DNA from: Cephalotus follicularis
Taxonomy: Eukaryota > Streptophyta > Magnoliopsida > Oxalidales > Cephalotaceae
Length of the DNA: 64,000 bases
Assembly (NCBI GenBank): GCA_001972305.1
Contig: BDDD01000171.1
Span: 237,882 to 301,881 of the forward strand
Direction: 5' to 3'
Made by a program: the position numbers and the translations under genes. This document shows positions 11,505 through 23,780 of this stretch, in pieces. The notes under the pieces are model-generated. The model did no database searches and was not told where the DNA came from. It worked only from the letters and a program-made list of their open reading frames with translations. Within the stretch, counting starts at the first letter, position 1. Each line of letters starts with the position of its first letter.

Positions 11505-12795
11505 GGCTTACAATATGTCCATTATCTTAACTCCATCCTTGGAGAAAGGAGATTTGGTCATTACACTAATCAAACATGGTGTACATGTTGGAAGGGACTC
11601 CTCGTCCTCGATGTCCAAAAGTCCATCCTTAACCAAGTGTTATTATCTAGCCCCGCTAGTATGACCTAATCTATAATGCTAAAAATTGTGTGAAGGGTTT
11701 ATATCATATGTCTCTCGTAGTCTTTTATTAGTAATTCCTTGCTCAATAGCTGGTGCTATTATTTGATAAGTATTTAAGACTTAAAACCCATTATCCAGCC
11801 AATCAGTTCCCATATATTATACCAAAAAAATAATAGCCATTATCTGCATGTAATTAACAAAAACCTCTCAGCTTTACAAAATATACATTGGATATGCTAA
11901 TTAAAGTTTGGAATGAAAGTTCTAAACAATGTTTACGAGGGTTAAGTCTATATAGAAAAGCCACACGACTATATATATATATAACAAATAAAAATTGCCT
12001 ACAACACTAGTGTAGATCCCCGATCATCATGTCGTAAGTCCATTGCATCCACAACTCCTAGCTGCCTATCTTCTCTTAGTGTCTGCAAAGAGTTACAAAT
12101 GTTAGATTCACAACTGGAGTCCTATACCCAAGTCAAACTTCCCTTGTAAGCTAGATGGAATATAAAAATATGAGGGTACCTGACCCAGAGGCACCCTCTG
12201 CAATGTAAGCAAGGAATTGCTTGCAATTTCTCTTCCAGTGCCCTGGCTTCCCACAAAAGAAGCAAGCTTTCTGCTTAGTAAGCTGTTTAATCCTCATATG
12301 AATGGCATCCCCAACCACCTATAGTGGTTCCTTTTCTTTCTTTCTTATGGGCGCGTTGCCCTTGGAACTTGATTTCCTTGATCTACCCCTCTCAAAGTTT
12401 GTTCCAAAAGAAGGAATAGGTATCACAGATTGATTTGACCCAGCTTGGTCTAAATCTACCTTATCAGTCCTTGACTGTGTGCCAAACAACTCCTCAAGCT
12501 GTATTAGCATGACACGTAAAGGTCTGTAAAGACATGCATAGCGTTTGCCAGTTTGGCCTCATGCCAACAATTTCCATGGTATGGGCTCTATGATCGTCGA
12601 CCCACCATTGAGCCACCCTGGCCTTTCGATGGTCAGATGAAATGATCCCTAATGTGGGGGGTATCTCAGTCATAACATGAGAAATTCTCAAGCTCTTAAG
12701 TACCATGCATAAAAAGCTTAACCATTCTATAAAATGTGGATTTTGTAGCTTAAGAAAATATAAATCATGCCATATAATGGTGTTGTTTGCCATTT
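11505..12795 (-). pseudogene. Ty1/copia gag, protease and start of integrase remains (element 1)
   Basis: This minus-strand fossil parallels 26900-28490. Near 11530-11640 is the pre-integrase segment, homologous to 26930-27060. The gag C-terminal region with a CCHC-like zinc knuckle (CFFCGKPGHWKR-like) lies around 12190-12260. Lys/Arg-rich gag is at 12320-12510, and gag N-terminal sequence at 12494-12793 carries VAQWWVDD and 'HTMEIVGM', comparable to 'VSKWFDDDEHAHCLTIVGM' in element 2. Gag forms the particle and the knuckle binds RNA. RT and RNase H are not present here because the left side abuts X copy A. It is broken in several places. The copia assignment is firm, but the sublineage (Angela/Tork-like) is a guess. 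Confidence 0.8.
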
Positions 12796-13292
12796 AAGTA
12801 TGTAGAATATGTTATCTAGCAACCTATAAGAAGAAACAAGACAATAAATTAGTAGATCATTCGATTTTATGTTATTACCGTAACCCTTGGTCTTTAGAAG
12901 TTATGGCTCCTCCCACTATTCTAATCGTATCCCATACCTCCTATGTGGAATTCAGGAAGCCTCGCTTCCTAGTGGGGATCGGAATCTATCCCGCATATTA
13001 TGGCCTCAGCGTTGGGCATAATAAGCCATAATACCGAATAGGTGGGTATAAATGCCGATTTGCATTAGGGTCCCACCTTTGGAAATGCAAGATCCAATAC
13101 AACATTCGGCCTCTCGGCCCATATAATCCACAGCATTGGGCTGTGCCAATAATATGAACCCGGTATAATTCCGTACCCACCACCCTCAAAGAATTGAACC
13201 AGTTTTGATATCCATCAGGGAGCTAGTCAGAACACCAAAACTTAGTTATTTCTTTCCAGTGCACCTCACACTGAATTTTAATAGAAATGGCC
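12796..13292 (-). mobile_element. Copia element 1 leader, part 1
   Basis: This is non-coding sequence between gag and the Athila-type solo LTR. Its start ('accgtaacccttggtcttt') matches the end of copia element 2 at about 28470-28491, so both belong to the same family. The stretch 12990-13190 has many short inverted segments around 'gcattggg' and 'ataatatg'. No coding sequence is seen. It continues at 16455. Confidence 0.65.
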
Positions 13293-14429
13293 TGATAAGC
13301 ATAAAAATGTGTGATTTTAATGATTTATTTATTATATTTTTATGCTTGGAATAGACTACTGTGGTGGTGTTTATTTGATTTTCAGGTATTATTTAATTAT
13401 TGCGGAATAAGAGAAAATGGACTTAAAACGTTACTTTTCGAGTTAAAGTGGTTTGAAGTCAACAATCGGTTCAAGAGTGCACCCACTTAAACGAGAGAAG
13501 TCAAAATTTAAAGCTCGGAAGATATTGAATATTGGGCTCATTTTGTTCACAAAATTATTTGAAACACTTTTAGTTCTTGGACCGGTTTATTCTGGAGCTC
13601 CGATGAAGAGATATGGCAAGAAAACAAATGTTGAAGTACATGGAGCCCACTGCTTACTTCACGATGACATCACTCTTCATCAAATCTCAACAATCAGCCC
13701 ATTCCATGTATTCGCCAGCAGCATATTTCAGCATTTCACCCATGCATGTCTCCAACGCCAAAATCATGCGCCAAGCCCATGCATTCAGCCTTGCCTCCAT
13801 GCAGCCCAACACGCCATACACGCATGCATGCAAGGAATCAGCCAATACATCAACATGCCTCCAGGCGCAATTCAATAATCAACAAGCCAGCAGTCCAACT
13901 TCAACCCATGCATGCATATAATCAAGCCTCACACGCATACGTCCATGTACGCTGAAAGCAATTAATGTCAATGTGTCATCAGCCCATACATGCGCACCAA
14001 TCAGCATACATTTAGCCAAACAAGCAGCGCCACGCGTTTAATTGTTTTAGGGTATAAGGCGGCTTCATGTGCATATATATATATATTGAATAGCGAGACA
14101 ATAAAGAGGCAGACAATTGAGCAGTGGCTTCAGCTGAGAGCTGCAACGCAATTAGAGCAGTAGAAGGCGCACGACAATGGAGATGGAGAATTCTTTGAAG
14201 ATTATTGTTGCCTCCATCGTCATGTCCGGCTAAGTATTTTAATCCCTAGATGTAGATGAACCCATGTTATATATATATTTCAATTTTGGTTTTAAGTTTA
14301 ATTGCATGTTTGTGAGACAATTTTTCTTGTTAATGTAGTGACAACATTGATGAGAATAATTTTTAATATAAAATCTGTGTTGATGACATGTAATATTTTT
14401 TTTATGTGATTTAACCAATGACAGCCTTT

Positions 14430-14580
14430 AACCAATCAACCTTTTGAGAGTATCAAGGTGTGACAGGATAGGTTGTACCTAGGCAAAATCACTAGTTTGC
14501 TGTGTTAATCAAAGACAGTCTTTAACCAATCAACCTTTTGAGAGTATCAAGGTTTGACAGGATAGGTTGTACCTAGGTTA
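14430..14580. repeat. 94-bp tandem repeat, 2 copies (first half)
   Basis: Units start at AACCAATCAACC at 14430 and 14524, a period of 94. Each contains GACAGGATAGGTTGTACCTA. The intact-type LTR at 53092-54639 has about two units as well (54110-54250). Confidence 0.85.
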
Positions 14581-15728
14581 ATTCGGTAAATTTTTGCGCT
14601 AAACTGAAACTTGTGCCATGAATTTGAATATATATATATATGCTTGGAATAGACTACTGTGGTGGTATTTATTTGATTTTCAGGTATTATTTAATTATTG
14701 CGGAATAAGAGAAAATGGACTTAAAACGTTACTTTTCGAGTTAAAGTGGTTTGAAGTCAACAATCGGTTCAAGAGTGCACCCACTTAAACGAGAGAAGTC
14801 AAAATTTAAAACTCGGAAGATATTGAATATTGGGCTCATTTTGTTCATAAAATTATTTGAAGCACTTTTAGTTCTTGGACCGGTTTATTCTGGAGCTCCG
14901 ATGAAGAGATATGGCAAGAAAACAAATGTTGAAGTACATGGAGCCCACTGCTTACTTCATGATGACATCACTCTTCATCAAATCTCAACAATCATCCCAT
15001 TCCATGCATTCGCCAGCAGCATATTTCAGCATTTCACCCATGCATGTCTCCAACGCCAAAAACAATCAGCCCATTCCATGCATTCAGCCTTGCCTCCATG
15101 CAGCCTAACACGCCATACACGCATGCATGCAAGGAATCAGCCCATACATCAACATGCCTCCAGCCGCAATTCAATAATCAACAAGCCAGCAGTCCAACTT
15201 CAACCCATGCATGCATATAATCAAGCCTCACACGCATACGTCCATGTACGCTGAAAGCAATTAATGTCAATGCGTCATCAGCCCATACATGCGCACCAAT
15301 CAGCATACATTTAGCCCAACAAGCAGCGCCACGCGTTTAATTGTTTTAGGGTATAAGGCGGCTTCATGTGCATATATATATATATTGAATAGCGAGACAA
15401 TAAAGAGGCAGACAATTGAGCAGTGGCTTCGGGCGAGAGCTGCAACGCAATTAGAGCAGTATAAGGCGCACGACAATGGAGATGGAGAATTCTTTGAAGA
15501 TTATTGTTGCCTCCATCGTCATGTCCGGCTAAGTATTTTAATCCCTAGATGTAGATGAACCCATGTTATATATATATTTCAATTTTGGTTTTAAGTTTAA
15601 TTGCATGTTTGTGAGACAATTTTTCTTGTTAATGTAGTGACAACATTGATGAGAATAATTTTTAATATAAAATCTGTGTTGATGACATGTAATATTTTTT
15701 TTATGTGATTGAACCAATGACAACCTTT

Positions 15729-16070
15729 AACCAATCAACCTTTTGAGAGTATCAAGGTGTGATAGGATAGGTTGTACGTAGGCAAAATCACTAGTTTGTT
15801 GTGTTAATCAAAGACAGTCTTTAACCAATCAACCTTTTGAGAGTATCAAGGTTTGACAGGATAGGTTGTACCTAGGCTAAATCACTAGTTTGTTGTGTTA
15901 ATCAAAGACAGTCTTTAACCAATCAACCTTTTGAGAGTATCAAGGTTTGACAGGATAGGTTGTACCTAGGTTAAATCACTAGTTTGCTGTGTTAATCAAA
16001 GACAGTCTTTAACCAATCAACCTTTTGAGAGTATCAAGGTTTGACAGGATAGGTTGTACCTAGGTTAATT
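15729..16070. repeat. 94-bp tandem repeat, 4 copies (second half)
   Basis: Units start at 15729, 15823, 15917 and 16011, exactly 94 apart, and the last is partial. The copies are nearly identical, so the array grew recently compared with the age of the LTR family. Confidence 0.9.
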
Positions 16071-16454
16071 CGGTAAATTTCTGCGCTAAACTGAAACTTG
16101 TGCCATGAATTTGAATATATATATATACATGCGGGGATTCTCACATCTGCGGGATTGCTGTTTCATATTATTTTTCTTATTTATTTATTTTGTTAGTTTA
16201 CGTTAGATATTTAATTTGAATTGCTTAGTTTTTCATTAAATTAGTTTAATTCAAAACCAATCATCTTTTCAATTTATTTTATTTGCATTGTTAGCTTAGA
16301 TTAAATTAATTTAATATTTGTTATTTCTGTTTAGTGGCATCCTAAGTTTATTTTTATAGCATTTCCTTTCAGCTCTTCGTGGGAACGATCCCTACTTCCA
16401 CTTGCTAAATTGTTAGATTAGGGTAATTTTGATTCGGCCTAACGACACCCATCA

Positions 16455-17432
16455 TGGCCACACAGGGGACCTTACCGATGGGTTGTGCTATTCCCAGTAT
16501 ATCGATACTAGTAAATGAAGGCGTGGAAGGCCAACGGCGGAACACCCAATAGTGTACACATCGCTTATGGACTTATTATTTACAATTGGAAGAATTTGAG
16601 GCTCATTTTATTTATTTAGCCAAAACCGTTATTAGATTAATTTTAATCTTCCAATCCATTTGGTAACGGCTTATTATGTTTGACATGTTTGGATTGTTTG
16701 CAAAAAGAAAGCATCCATCTCATGCAACCTATGTCCCACATAGAAAATAAAATGGCCCGGATACGGATTAAATCTATGAGAGATCACAGAGCCAATGTGA
16801 TCACTCGGTCTCCTAGGTGAACTATTCAAAATTACTTTATTACAAAATGCACAATGCATACACGACCTTCACTTGGTCTTGGAATTTCCTTGATCTACCT
16901 CTTCAAGCTCGTTTGTGATTCCTTTCTTCCTTATTTAACAAATGAAAATACCAAATATATTTAAAAAATAAAGAATAGAATACAAATTGGAGCGAGAGAG
17001 AATTAAAGAAATAAGGAAATAATGGTGCACACAGGTAAACATATTACGGACCAAATAAAGCACAAGATAATAAAGCAAATTAAACCATTCACAAAAGAAA
17101 CCAAAAGCTAGGTCCAATCCCATAGCCTACCATCATGCATAAGACATTTAAAATCTACATCCACAATAGACTTTAAATAAACACAAGCAATTTCAGTTTC
17201 CGATGACCAATCGAAATAATTCCAACAAGTTCACCGATATTCCAGTAAACCTCCCACCAGATTAATTAAAACCTAGTTTCCCTTTGTTTAAGAAAAAATA
17301 TATTTTATAAAACAACCATGGGAAGGGAGTTAAACTAGAATTTCAGCTACTTTAATCATTCCAAAATAGTCACCAAAACCAAAACTAAAGTCCAATTGAA
17401 ATTGAAATTAAAATGGATCACTCTGATACAAC
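16455..17432 (-). mobile_element. Copia element 1 leader, part 2, with primer site
   Basis: This continues the leader after the solo LTR, with the TGGCC duplication at its left edge. It is non-coding and AT-rich. At 17421-17432, minus-strand reading gives GTTGTATCAGAG directly after the LTR end CCCAACA, a diverged match to the initiator-Met tRNA primer site TGGTATCAGAG. That places the LTR to the right as the 5' LTR of this minus-strand element. ORF 16674-16859 has no recognisable domain. Confidence 0.65.
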
Positions 17433-18251
17433 TGTTGGGAAACCTGGAAGGTTACAGGTTGATTTTGGGTCTAGGATGCTAGTGTGTGTAATTTTAATTT
17501 TTCAAACACCAATTCTACAAGTCAAGGTTCACACTGACATCTTACTACCATAATCAATACGCTAAGCATCTCCATTTAATATTCAATTGAACCAAACAAA
17601 TAGTCAAGCATACATCCACTTTCATAAACCAAATATAATTTGGTAACAATAAAAACAAAAGGGGAGGAACCATAACAACGTTGGAGGCTCCACCACTTTG
17701 CTGCTACGAGCTTGTAGTAGAAACTGCTGGATTTCGGCCATTTCACCAGAGGTCCGACCACGAAGCCATCGGAATTTTAAAACCCCGATCTACCCAATGG
17801 TGGCAGAGAATCGGTGGGAAGCACCATGGAACGTACAGGCGCAACATATAGCAACGGTGACTTGCATAGTTGGACTCAGTGATCTCGTTCAACGCACATT
17901 GGACCGGATGCACCATCACCGGTCACCAAAACTCCTTATCTTCATGATTGTGGCTGAGAATCGTGGTGACTCGCCAGAGAAAAGGCTGTCACAGCAAACG
18001 GCGGGTCAAACTGGCCGAGGCAACTTGCTTGTCAAACACAAGTCCAGTCGCGACATCTCACCATCGTAACCAACCTTCAAATCTTTCGATCTTCACGCTT
18101 CTAACCGTGACCCGCCGTGACTCAACTTGAAACACCAAGTCACAGCCTCCAACATGCCAACCCGGCATGGTCGACTTAGTATTCAAAATCCAGCCAAAAA
18201 ATGTACGGAAATCGCCTACACTAGAATCGAAATAGGTAGAGAAAAAGATTG

Positions 18252-18962
18252 TGTCACACCCCGTCTTCCCACAACATAAAAGTGGTAAAGCAATCAACAA
18301 ATAAATCCGGCTTATGCAAAATTACCATAAATTTAAAACTTTCTGTATCCAACAATCACTTGCGGAAGCATACGAATATAAGCCGAATTAAAACACATCA
18401 CGCATCCCATACTACGTGATGCCCACAAAAACAAACATAACTGTTGATCGCCCAAAACGGAGTGCAGGTGAGGATTCCTCTGCATGTTCCATGTGAGGAC
18501 ATGTTCTGGGCATCCCTGGCAACCACAGACATGCACAACACGTCGAATCGCACCCAAAAAGGCGTTAGGTAAAGCCTTAAATAATCCCCCTCACATGACA
18601 TTCTGCTGATGAAGAACGTGCCGTCCATTCGCACAAAAGGAGTCGACGTCTTCAATTAGACGTCGATGTCTTTTTCTAGATTGGTAAGGAGGTGTCGATG
18701 CTTCCTTCCTGAGTCGACGTGCATGCCCATGCATTCACGTGTGCCCTAGCTCACAAAGGAGTCGACGTCTTTCAAAAAGACGTCGATGTCTTTTGGCCAA
18801 AACTGCGCCGTTTCAGGCTTTAACATACACACTCCATTTCTAAGTCCAAAATTAGGGTTTTCAAGAATCTTTCAAGTCAAAACTCAATACTCTCATTATA
18901 TCAAGTTCAATGATTACATCATAAATGGAAATATTACATCCAAGAAAATGCCGGGCGTTACA
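18252..18962 (-). mobile_element. Small Tekay-type solo LTR in the copia LTR
   Basis: It runs TGTCACACCCCG...GGGCGTTACA, 711 bp, with a perfect target duplication GATTG (18247-18251 and 18963-18967). On its own strand it reads TGTAACGCCCGG...GTGTGACA. It shares with the larger Tekay LTRs the 'cttgcggaagcata' block (18360-18373). It belongs to the same subfamily as the solo LTR at 21983-22652. Confidence 0.93.
18638..18793. repeat. Type B palindrome array with perfect hairpin
   Basis: Five GTCGAC/GTCGAT-cored motifs with AGACGTC arms occur here. TCGACGTCTTT (18762-18772) and AAAGACGTCGA (18776-18786) form a perfect 11-bp stem around CAA. The same stem with loop TGG is in the solo LTR at 21983. 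Confidence 0.9.
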
Positions 18963-21900
18963 GATTGGCTCCACATATTGTGAAAATCGGTCGTGGAAAG
19001 AGAAGCCGGTAGTGGGGGACGCAAAATGACAAGCTTCGTGCCAGTGAGAAAACGAAAAAGAAAGATGGAGAAAGAGAAGATGCGTATCGTGGATGAGAGC
19101 TCACCTCTTTTCCCGACCACCGACACCAAGCGTTAGTCTTCTCCGGCCAACAACGGGCCCCCTACACGGGACGCACGAACTGTGTGTGTTTTCTCTCCCT
19201 TTTTGGCACACCCGGCGCAAATGTGGCATGAAAAAACACAAGGTGTTATTCTCTTTCTTTAATATGTGTTTCTCTTAATTTAATTATGTGCCCCGCACAT
19301 AGTATGTATTAACATACTCCTACTATAGCTTCTCTTTAATATATCAATAAGACAATACGGTGGGAAAAATCACAAATCACTAATGTCAAATTAATATATA
19401 TTAGCTATAAACTGGATTTACCACCAAGTTAGCATGTGTACAGCATGCGTCACTTTTCCAATAATCAGATGGGACCCGAAAGCCCGGTTGGATTCCGGTA
19501 TGACAATAAATTTCCCAGAACATTCCGGAGTTTTGGTACGACTATCCTACTAATAGCCCCGGTATGATTTCCAATGATCCCCCAAATCTGTGTACACCAC
19601 GTCTATCATCCATTAACTGGTTAACCAGTACTTTATCCAATCATTGACATATGTGTCATGTATCCTACGTCATTCTTGGCTCCGACTGTGACCTAGGGTT
19701 TGGAATAATGTCACCGCTAGGTAAAGTCATGATAACTATAAATTCATGTATGCATTGAGACTCTCGGCAGACCTCCCCAAAAATCCCATTTCCAATGCCA
19801 TAGCTTATCAGGGTTTTAAGTCTACAGCGGACATAAATAATATAGAGCCAATCACCCTCCATATGGGTGTGACGATCCCATCTTGCGCACTCTCCCATAC
19901 ATCTCAATGAAGCTCCCACAAGGCCAAAAGACAACTCTTTTGCAAGCACGTGGCTAGTGCTGGGAAAGACAGAATCAAAGCCAAGCAGTTACAACACAGT
20001 GCTTGCCAGCTGCTCAGGTCTAAGGATACAACGTAGCTCACGAATGATCTACTAGTAACCACAGACTATACACTACCAAGACTATAGGAATCCTATTGAC
20101 ATAGGTATGACTTTCCATATAGGTTTCCTATGGTGGGTCTGTTCAGTCTCATTAGCACGAACCCCACATCAGGTTTAGGGTAAACCCAAATGGTAATGAG
20201 ATGGTCCATCCTCCACACACAAGAGGGCAAGCATAATACGGCAAGTGTTAATGGTTCATCAATTGCCCTAAGAAAGTGAACCTATGACTTAGAACGTTCT
20301 ATCAAAAGGGAGTAATGATATCATTATCATAACCTCCCAGGCACGAGATCCAACCTTTTTATGATAGGGCACTATATGTGTATTCAGTCGACGTTAATCA
20401 ACTAATCCATTAAGATGGGTTGGGATATACATACAGTGGGTTGCCATTAAACTACAAAAATTTTCACATAAACATGAAAAGGTATTCATATTGTATAAAT
20501 AGATAGTGTATACAAGCATGAAGCCACGTCTTGGGACGCAGGGACACTCCTACTCCATCTGTAACACCCGAAATTTCATAAATAATTATTGTAATATTGG
20601 TACAGTGTATGGCCGTGATAAGTCGATGGAGGTCCAGAGTGATAAAAGGCATTGCGCATTAAAGCCCGTAATTATTAGGCCCAAAACGGCCAATAAAGCC
20701 CATTTTTAATGTGCGACAATAAGGCTCTATGTTCGCATTATTATTGCGATTATTTTGGTTGCCATTTGGATAATTTATGTTGCAATACGCAGGATAATCG
20801 GGACCCAGGCCTTAGTATTTTTCTTGGTAAATACTAAAGAAGAGGCAAAGTTTAAAGGAAGAAGAAATGAGACACGGGCGCATAAGGCACCCGTGCAAAG
20901 AAAAAAGAAAGACATGAGAGAGAAAGATGCAGCGGGAGAGACAGCGGGAGAGAAAGGGAGAGAGGGTGCCAGAGACGACGCTGGAGCCAGCCACCTGACC
21001 GGGAGAGGACGACGAGCAGCCCAGGACCTCCACCGGACGGTAACTCCTCCTTCCTCTTTCCCTTTTTCCTTCTTTTTCTCTTCCTTTTCCCCGATGTTTT
21101 TGCCTCTGTCGTGCATTTCACCACCGGTTATCATTGCGGATGGTGCCGGTCTTCATCTAGAAGGCTAGCTCTGCCCGTTTTGACCACTGTTGAGGTGCCA
21201 TTCAGTCGGAATCGGCCGAATTCAAACTGTTGAGTTGACTCAGCGAACCTAACTCGCTGTCGCCTTTGACCACGCGTTTAGCGCTGAGTCTTGGCCAGTT
21301 TAAGGTAGTGGTGTGTTGACCTGATAATTGTGTGGCATTTTCGGGTGGTGACCGAAGTTGTGGACAATCGGCGAGTCAACTCAATGAGTTGAACTCACTG
21401 TCGGCCGTGATAGGCATTTCGGTGCCAATTCAAGGCGAGTCCTGAGCGGTTCTGTGTAGACCGTTCAATTTGGAACCTGTTTATGACGTGGCCGGAGCCC
21501 CGTTGGGTTGACCGAAACTCTGGTGATGACCTTGTGTAATTGTTACCTTTGTGTAGGTCGTAACGAATGTGTGATGGTTATTGCAGCGATGCTAAAAGAG
21601 AAATATAGCTCTGCTGACACAACATGGAGCTGTGCTCGCAACGATGAGTGGAGCTTAGAGGAGGTGGCAGTTCATCGATTCTACTGCAAGTCCTCCCAAC
21701 TCGCAAGCTTAATTGTTAACAGGTAGGGTATACATTTGCTCCAATGGTACGTGCTTAGATGGTTGTTGCCTTGAACCCATTCGTATACGCCGGTATGGGA
21801 CGGTAGTATACGAATGGTACATCACTAGAGTAGGCTATACTACCTGTATTACATTTATGCATTCTAAATGGTTATATGGATTGGTGTGTGTACGAATTGT

Positions 21901-21982
21901 AATTGTATGAATGCATGATTGTACATACATATATATATATATATACGAGTATACAGGGGGATGTGTATATTGCATATGGTAT

Positions 21983-22652
21983 TGTAACGCCCGGTATTTT
22001 CCTGGATGTAATATTTCGGTTTATGATGTAATCATTAATCTGGATTTAATGAGAATGTTGAGTTTTAACCTCAAAAGATGCTTGCAAACCCTAGTTATGG
22101 ACCTAGAAATGGTGTGTGCATGTTAAAGCTTGAAACGGCGCTGTTTTGGCCAAAAGACATCGACGTCTTTTGGAAAGACGTCGACTCCTTTGTGACCTAG
22201 GGCACACGTGAATGCATGGGCATGCACGTCGACTCGAGAAGGAGGAGAGGACAAAGGCTAACCCCCTACTTTACAGATTGATGCGGTGGACTTTTGGATC
22301 AGCATGGATGAAGACCCTGTTATTATTCCTGTTTTGTTTATCTTGTTCTGTAATAAACCCGTGTGGATTATTGATCTGGATATGCCATCTTTATGGTTCT
22401 GTTTCTGAAGGAAATTTTATATCGTACTGTATTGTTCACGCTCCGTTTTATGGGCGATTGACTTTTATGACCTGTATATGGGTAGCGTGCGGTATGGGAC
22501 GTACGTTACATGTTGACAGCTTATGTTCTTTTATGCTTCCGCAACTGTTATGCTTGAAAAAGTTTTAAATTTCACGGTTTCGCATGAGCTGTGTTTTATG
22601 TTAATTGCCTTTACTGCTTTAATGCTGCGTTTTTTGTAAACGGGGTGTGACA
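21983..22652 (+). mobile_element. Small Tekay-type solo LTR nested in X copy B
   Basis: It runs TGTAACGCCCGG...GGGGTGTGACA, 670 bp, with a perfect target duplication GGTAT (21978-21982 and 22653-22657). X copy A shows the empty site near 10186. It shares the GCTAACCCCCTACTTTACAG block (22258-22277) with the full Tekay LTR at 28627. Confidence 0.94.
22153..22190. repeat. Type B hairpin in the nested solo LTR
   Basis: TCGACGTCTTT (22160-22170), loop TGG, AAAGACGTCGA (22174-22184): perfect 11-bp arms, the same stem as 18762-18786. Confidence 0.9.
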
Positions 22653-22806
22653 GGTATAAAGTTTAGATGTTGAATTGAGAGGAGATGAGTTCTTGCCCTT
22701 TCTCAATTCACGGGCTATGGAATGAATCTTAAAAAGTGGCTTTGAACTGTTTTGGATATGGTTTTAACTGAATTGTGAACTATTTTGTAAAACGATATTT
22801 CTACTA

Positions 22807-22951
22807 AAACCGTCGACACTTTCTTCTTAACTATCGACGCTGTTATGGGTTAAACCAAACAGTCGACGCCTTATGCTTTCAAACAAACTGTTGACGCTTT
22901 ATACTTGTGTTTTCTAAAACTGTCGACGCTCAGGGCTAAGCATCAACGATT
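22807..22951. repeat. Type A palindrome array in X copy B
   Basis: Six motifs of the form AACTGTCGACGCTT lie in inverted orientation relative to copy A. Individual motifs differ between copies by transitions, but number and spacing are kept. Confidence 0.85.
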
Positions 22952-23616
22952 AGTGCCCCGTTTTAGTTAAACTCAACTGTTTTATGTGGTTTTGATCTGA
23001 AATGGGTTTCTATACAAATGGATTTCATAGGAAGCCTCCCTAAGGCTTTGTAACCTATGAAAATCCTTTTGTATCATATTTGATTTCTAAATCAATGTTC
23101 AAAGTGAAGTTTTAATGAAAGTTCTCAATAAAAGAGTTTTATGCAAATGGTTTCGAAATGGTTTTCAAAAAATGGTTAGGTTAGTTCCATTGGGATATCG
23201 GGACGCGAATATCTTAGCTAGACTTCCTCTCCATTGTTTTATGGATTTCAAAATGGTCAGGATAGTTACATTGGAACATCTGGGCACGGATACTTCCATT
23301 TGGACTTCTTTTCCATTCATTATAACCTCGATAGGGACCAACCAAATGATATATGAAAATTGATTACAAAATGGACTATGGAAACGAAAATGGCCATTGA
23401 ATATGAAAAATGATTTATGACTATGAAATTGATCTTACATGATTTGACGGATGTGGATCCTTGAGATCCTTTACAAAACGGTCCCTACCATTTAAAAGCA
23501 TACATGATTTTGGGTCACAACTACGGGATGGATTATTGATTGTGTTGTATGAGACTAACGAGATAACCCATTCCTGAATTTCATTTCCGTCGTGAATGTC
23601 ATGAATGATAGACCCA

Positions 23617-23780
23617 TATACATATGGTGTGGACTCTACACATGTTGGGAGGACCCATACACATGGTGCGAACTCTACACATTGGGAGGACCCACATACA
23701 TATGGTGCGGACTCTACACATGTTGGGAGGACCCATACATATGGCGCAAACTCTACACATTGGGATGACCCATATAAATT
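23617..23780. repeat. Minisatellite in X copy B
   Basis: The unit is built on TACACATGTTGGGAGGACCC followed by 'atacatatggtgcgaac', in about four copies. It corresponds to 9169-9326 in copy A. Confidence 0.8.

Larger units (their letters stand above)
13293..16454 (+). mobile_element. Athila-type solo LTR with internal tandem duplication
   Basis: It starts TGATAAGCATAAAAATG and ends AACGACACCCATCA, exactly as the LTR at 53092-54639. It has no primer site or coding sequence and is flanked by a perfect 5-bp target duplication TGGCC (13288-13292 and 16455-16459). The reference LTR is 1548 bp, while this one is 3162 bp. About 1.3 kb is present twice in direct orientation (about 13336-14635 and 14641-16110), joined within the TA-rich run near 14625-14640. 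The two halves are nearly identical but carry 2 and 4 copies of a 94-bp unit. A solo LTR normally results from recombination between the two LTRs of an element. Confidence 0.9.
17433..20559 (-). repeat. Ty1/copia LTR, interrupted by a solo LTR
   Basis: It begins TGTTGGGAAACCTGG at 17433. The same start is at 63471, and the later half matches 34600-35487. The part before 18251 resumes at 18963 after the nested solo LTR. It has a motif order like X: GACTCGCC / GTCACAGC modules (17955-18150), an A/G-rich run (19045-19085), then a CT-rich stretch and 'cacacccggcgc' (19205-19220). The right end is uncertain: X copy B inserts at CCATC (20555-20559) and copia coding sequence lies beyond it. Sitting between two copia internal regions, this LTR would fit a tandem copia array sharing one LTR. 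ORFs inside (17698-18069, 19665-19949) are not protein-like. Confidence 0.65.

Noticed and set aside
13453-13878. Conserved 140-aa ORF also seen at 14751, 53277 and on the minus strand at 114-422
   Set aside because: The shared reading frame is a by-product of near-identical Athila LTR copies. It has no known domain, and a late part dominated by 'catgcatg' repeats.
15729-16070. Regular repeats as a CRISPR array
   Set aside because: The units are contiguous 94-bp tandem copies with no unique spacers, in a plant retrotransposon LTR.
20755-21168. 137-aa plus-strand ORF and overlapping minus-strand ORFs as possible genes
   Set aside because: The stretch is purine-rich low complexity inside the X LTR, open on both strands, and not conserved as a protein in copies A and C.
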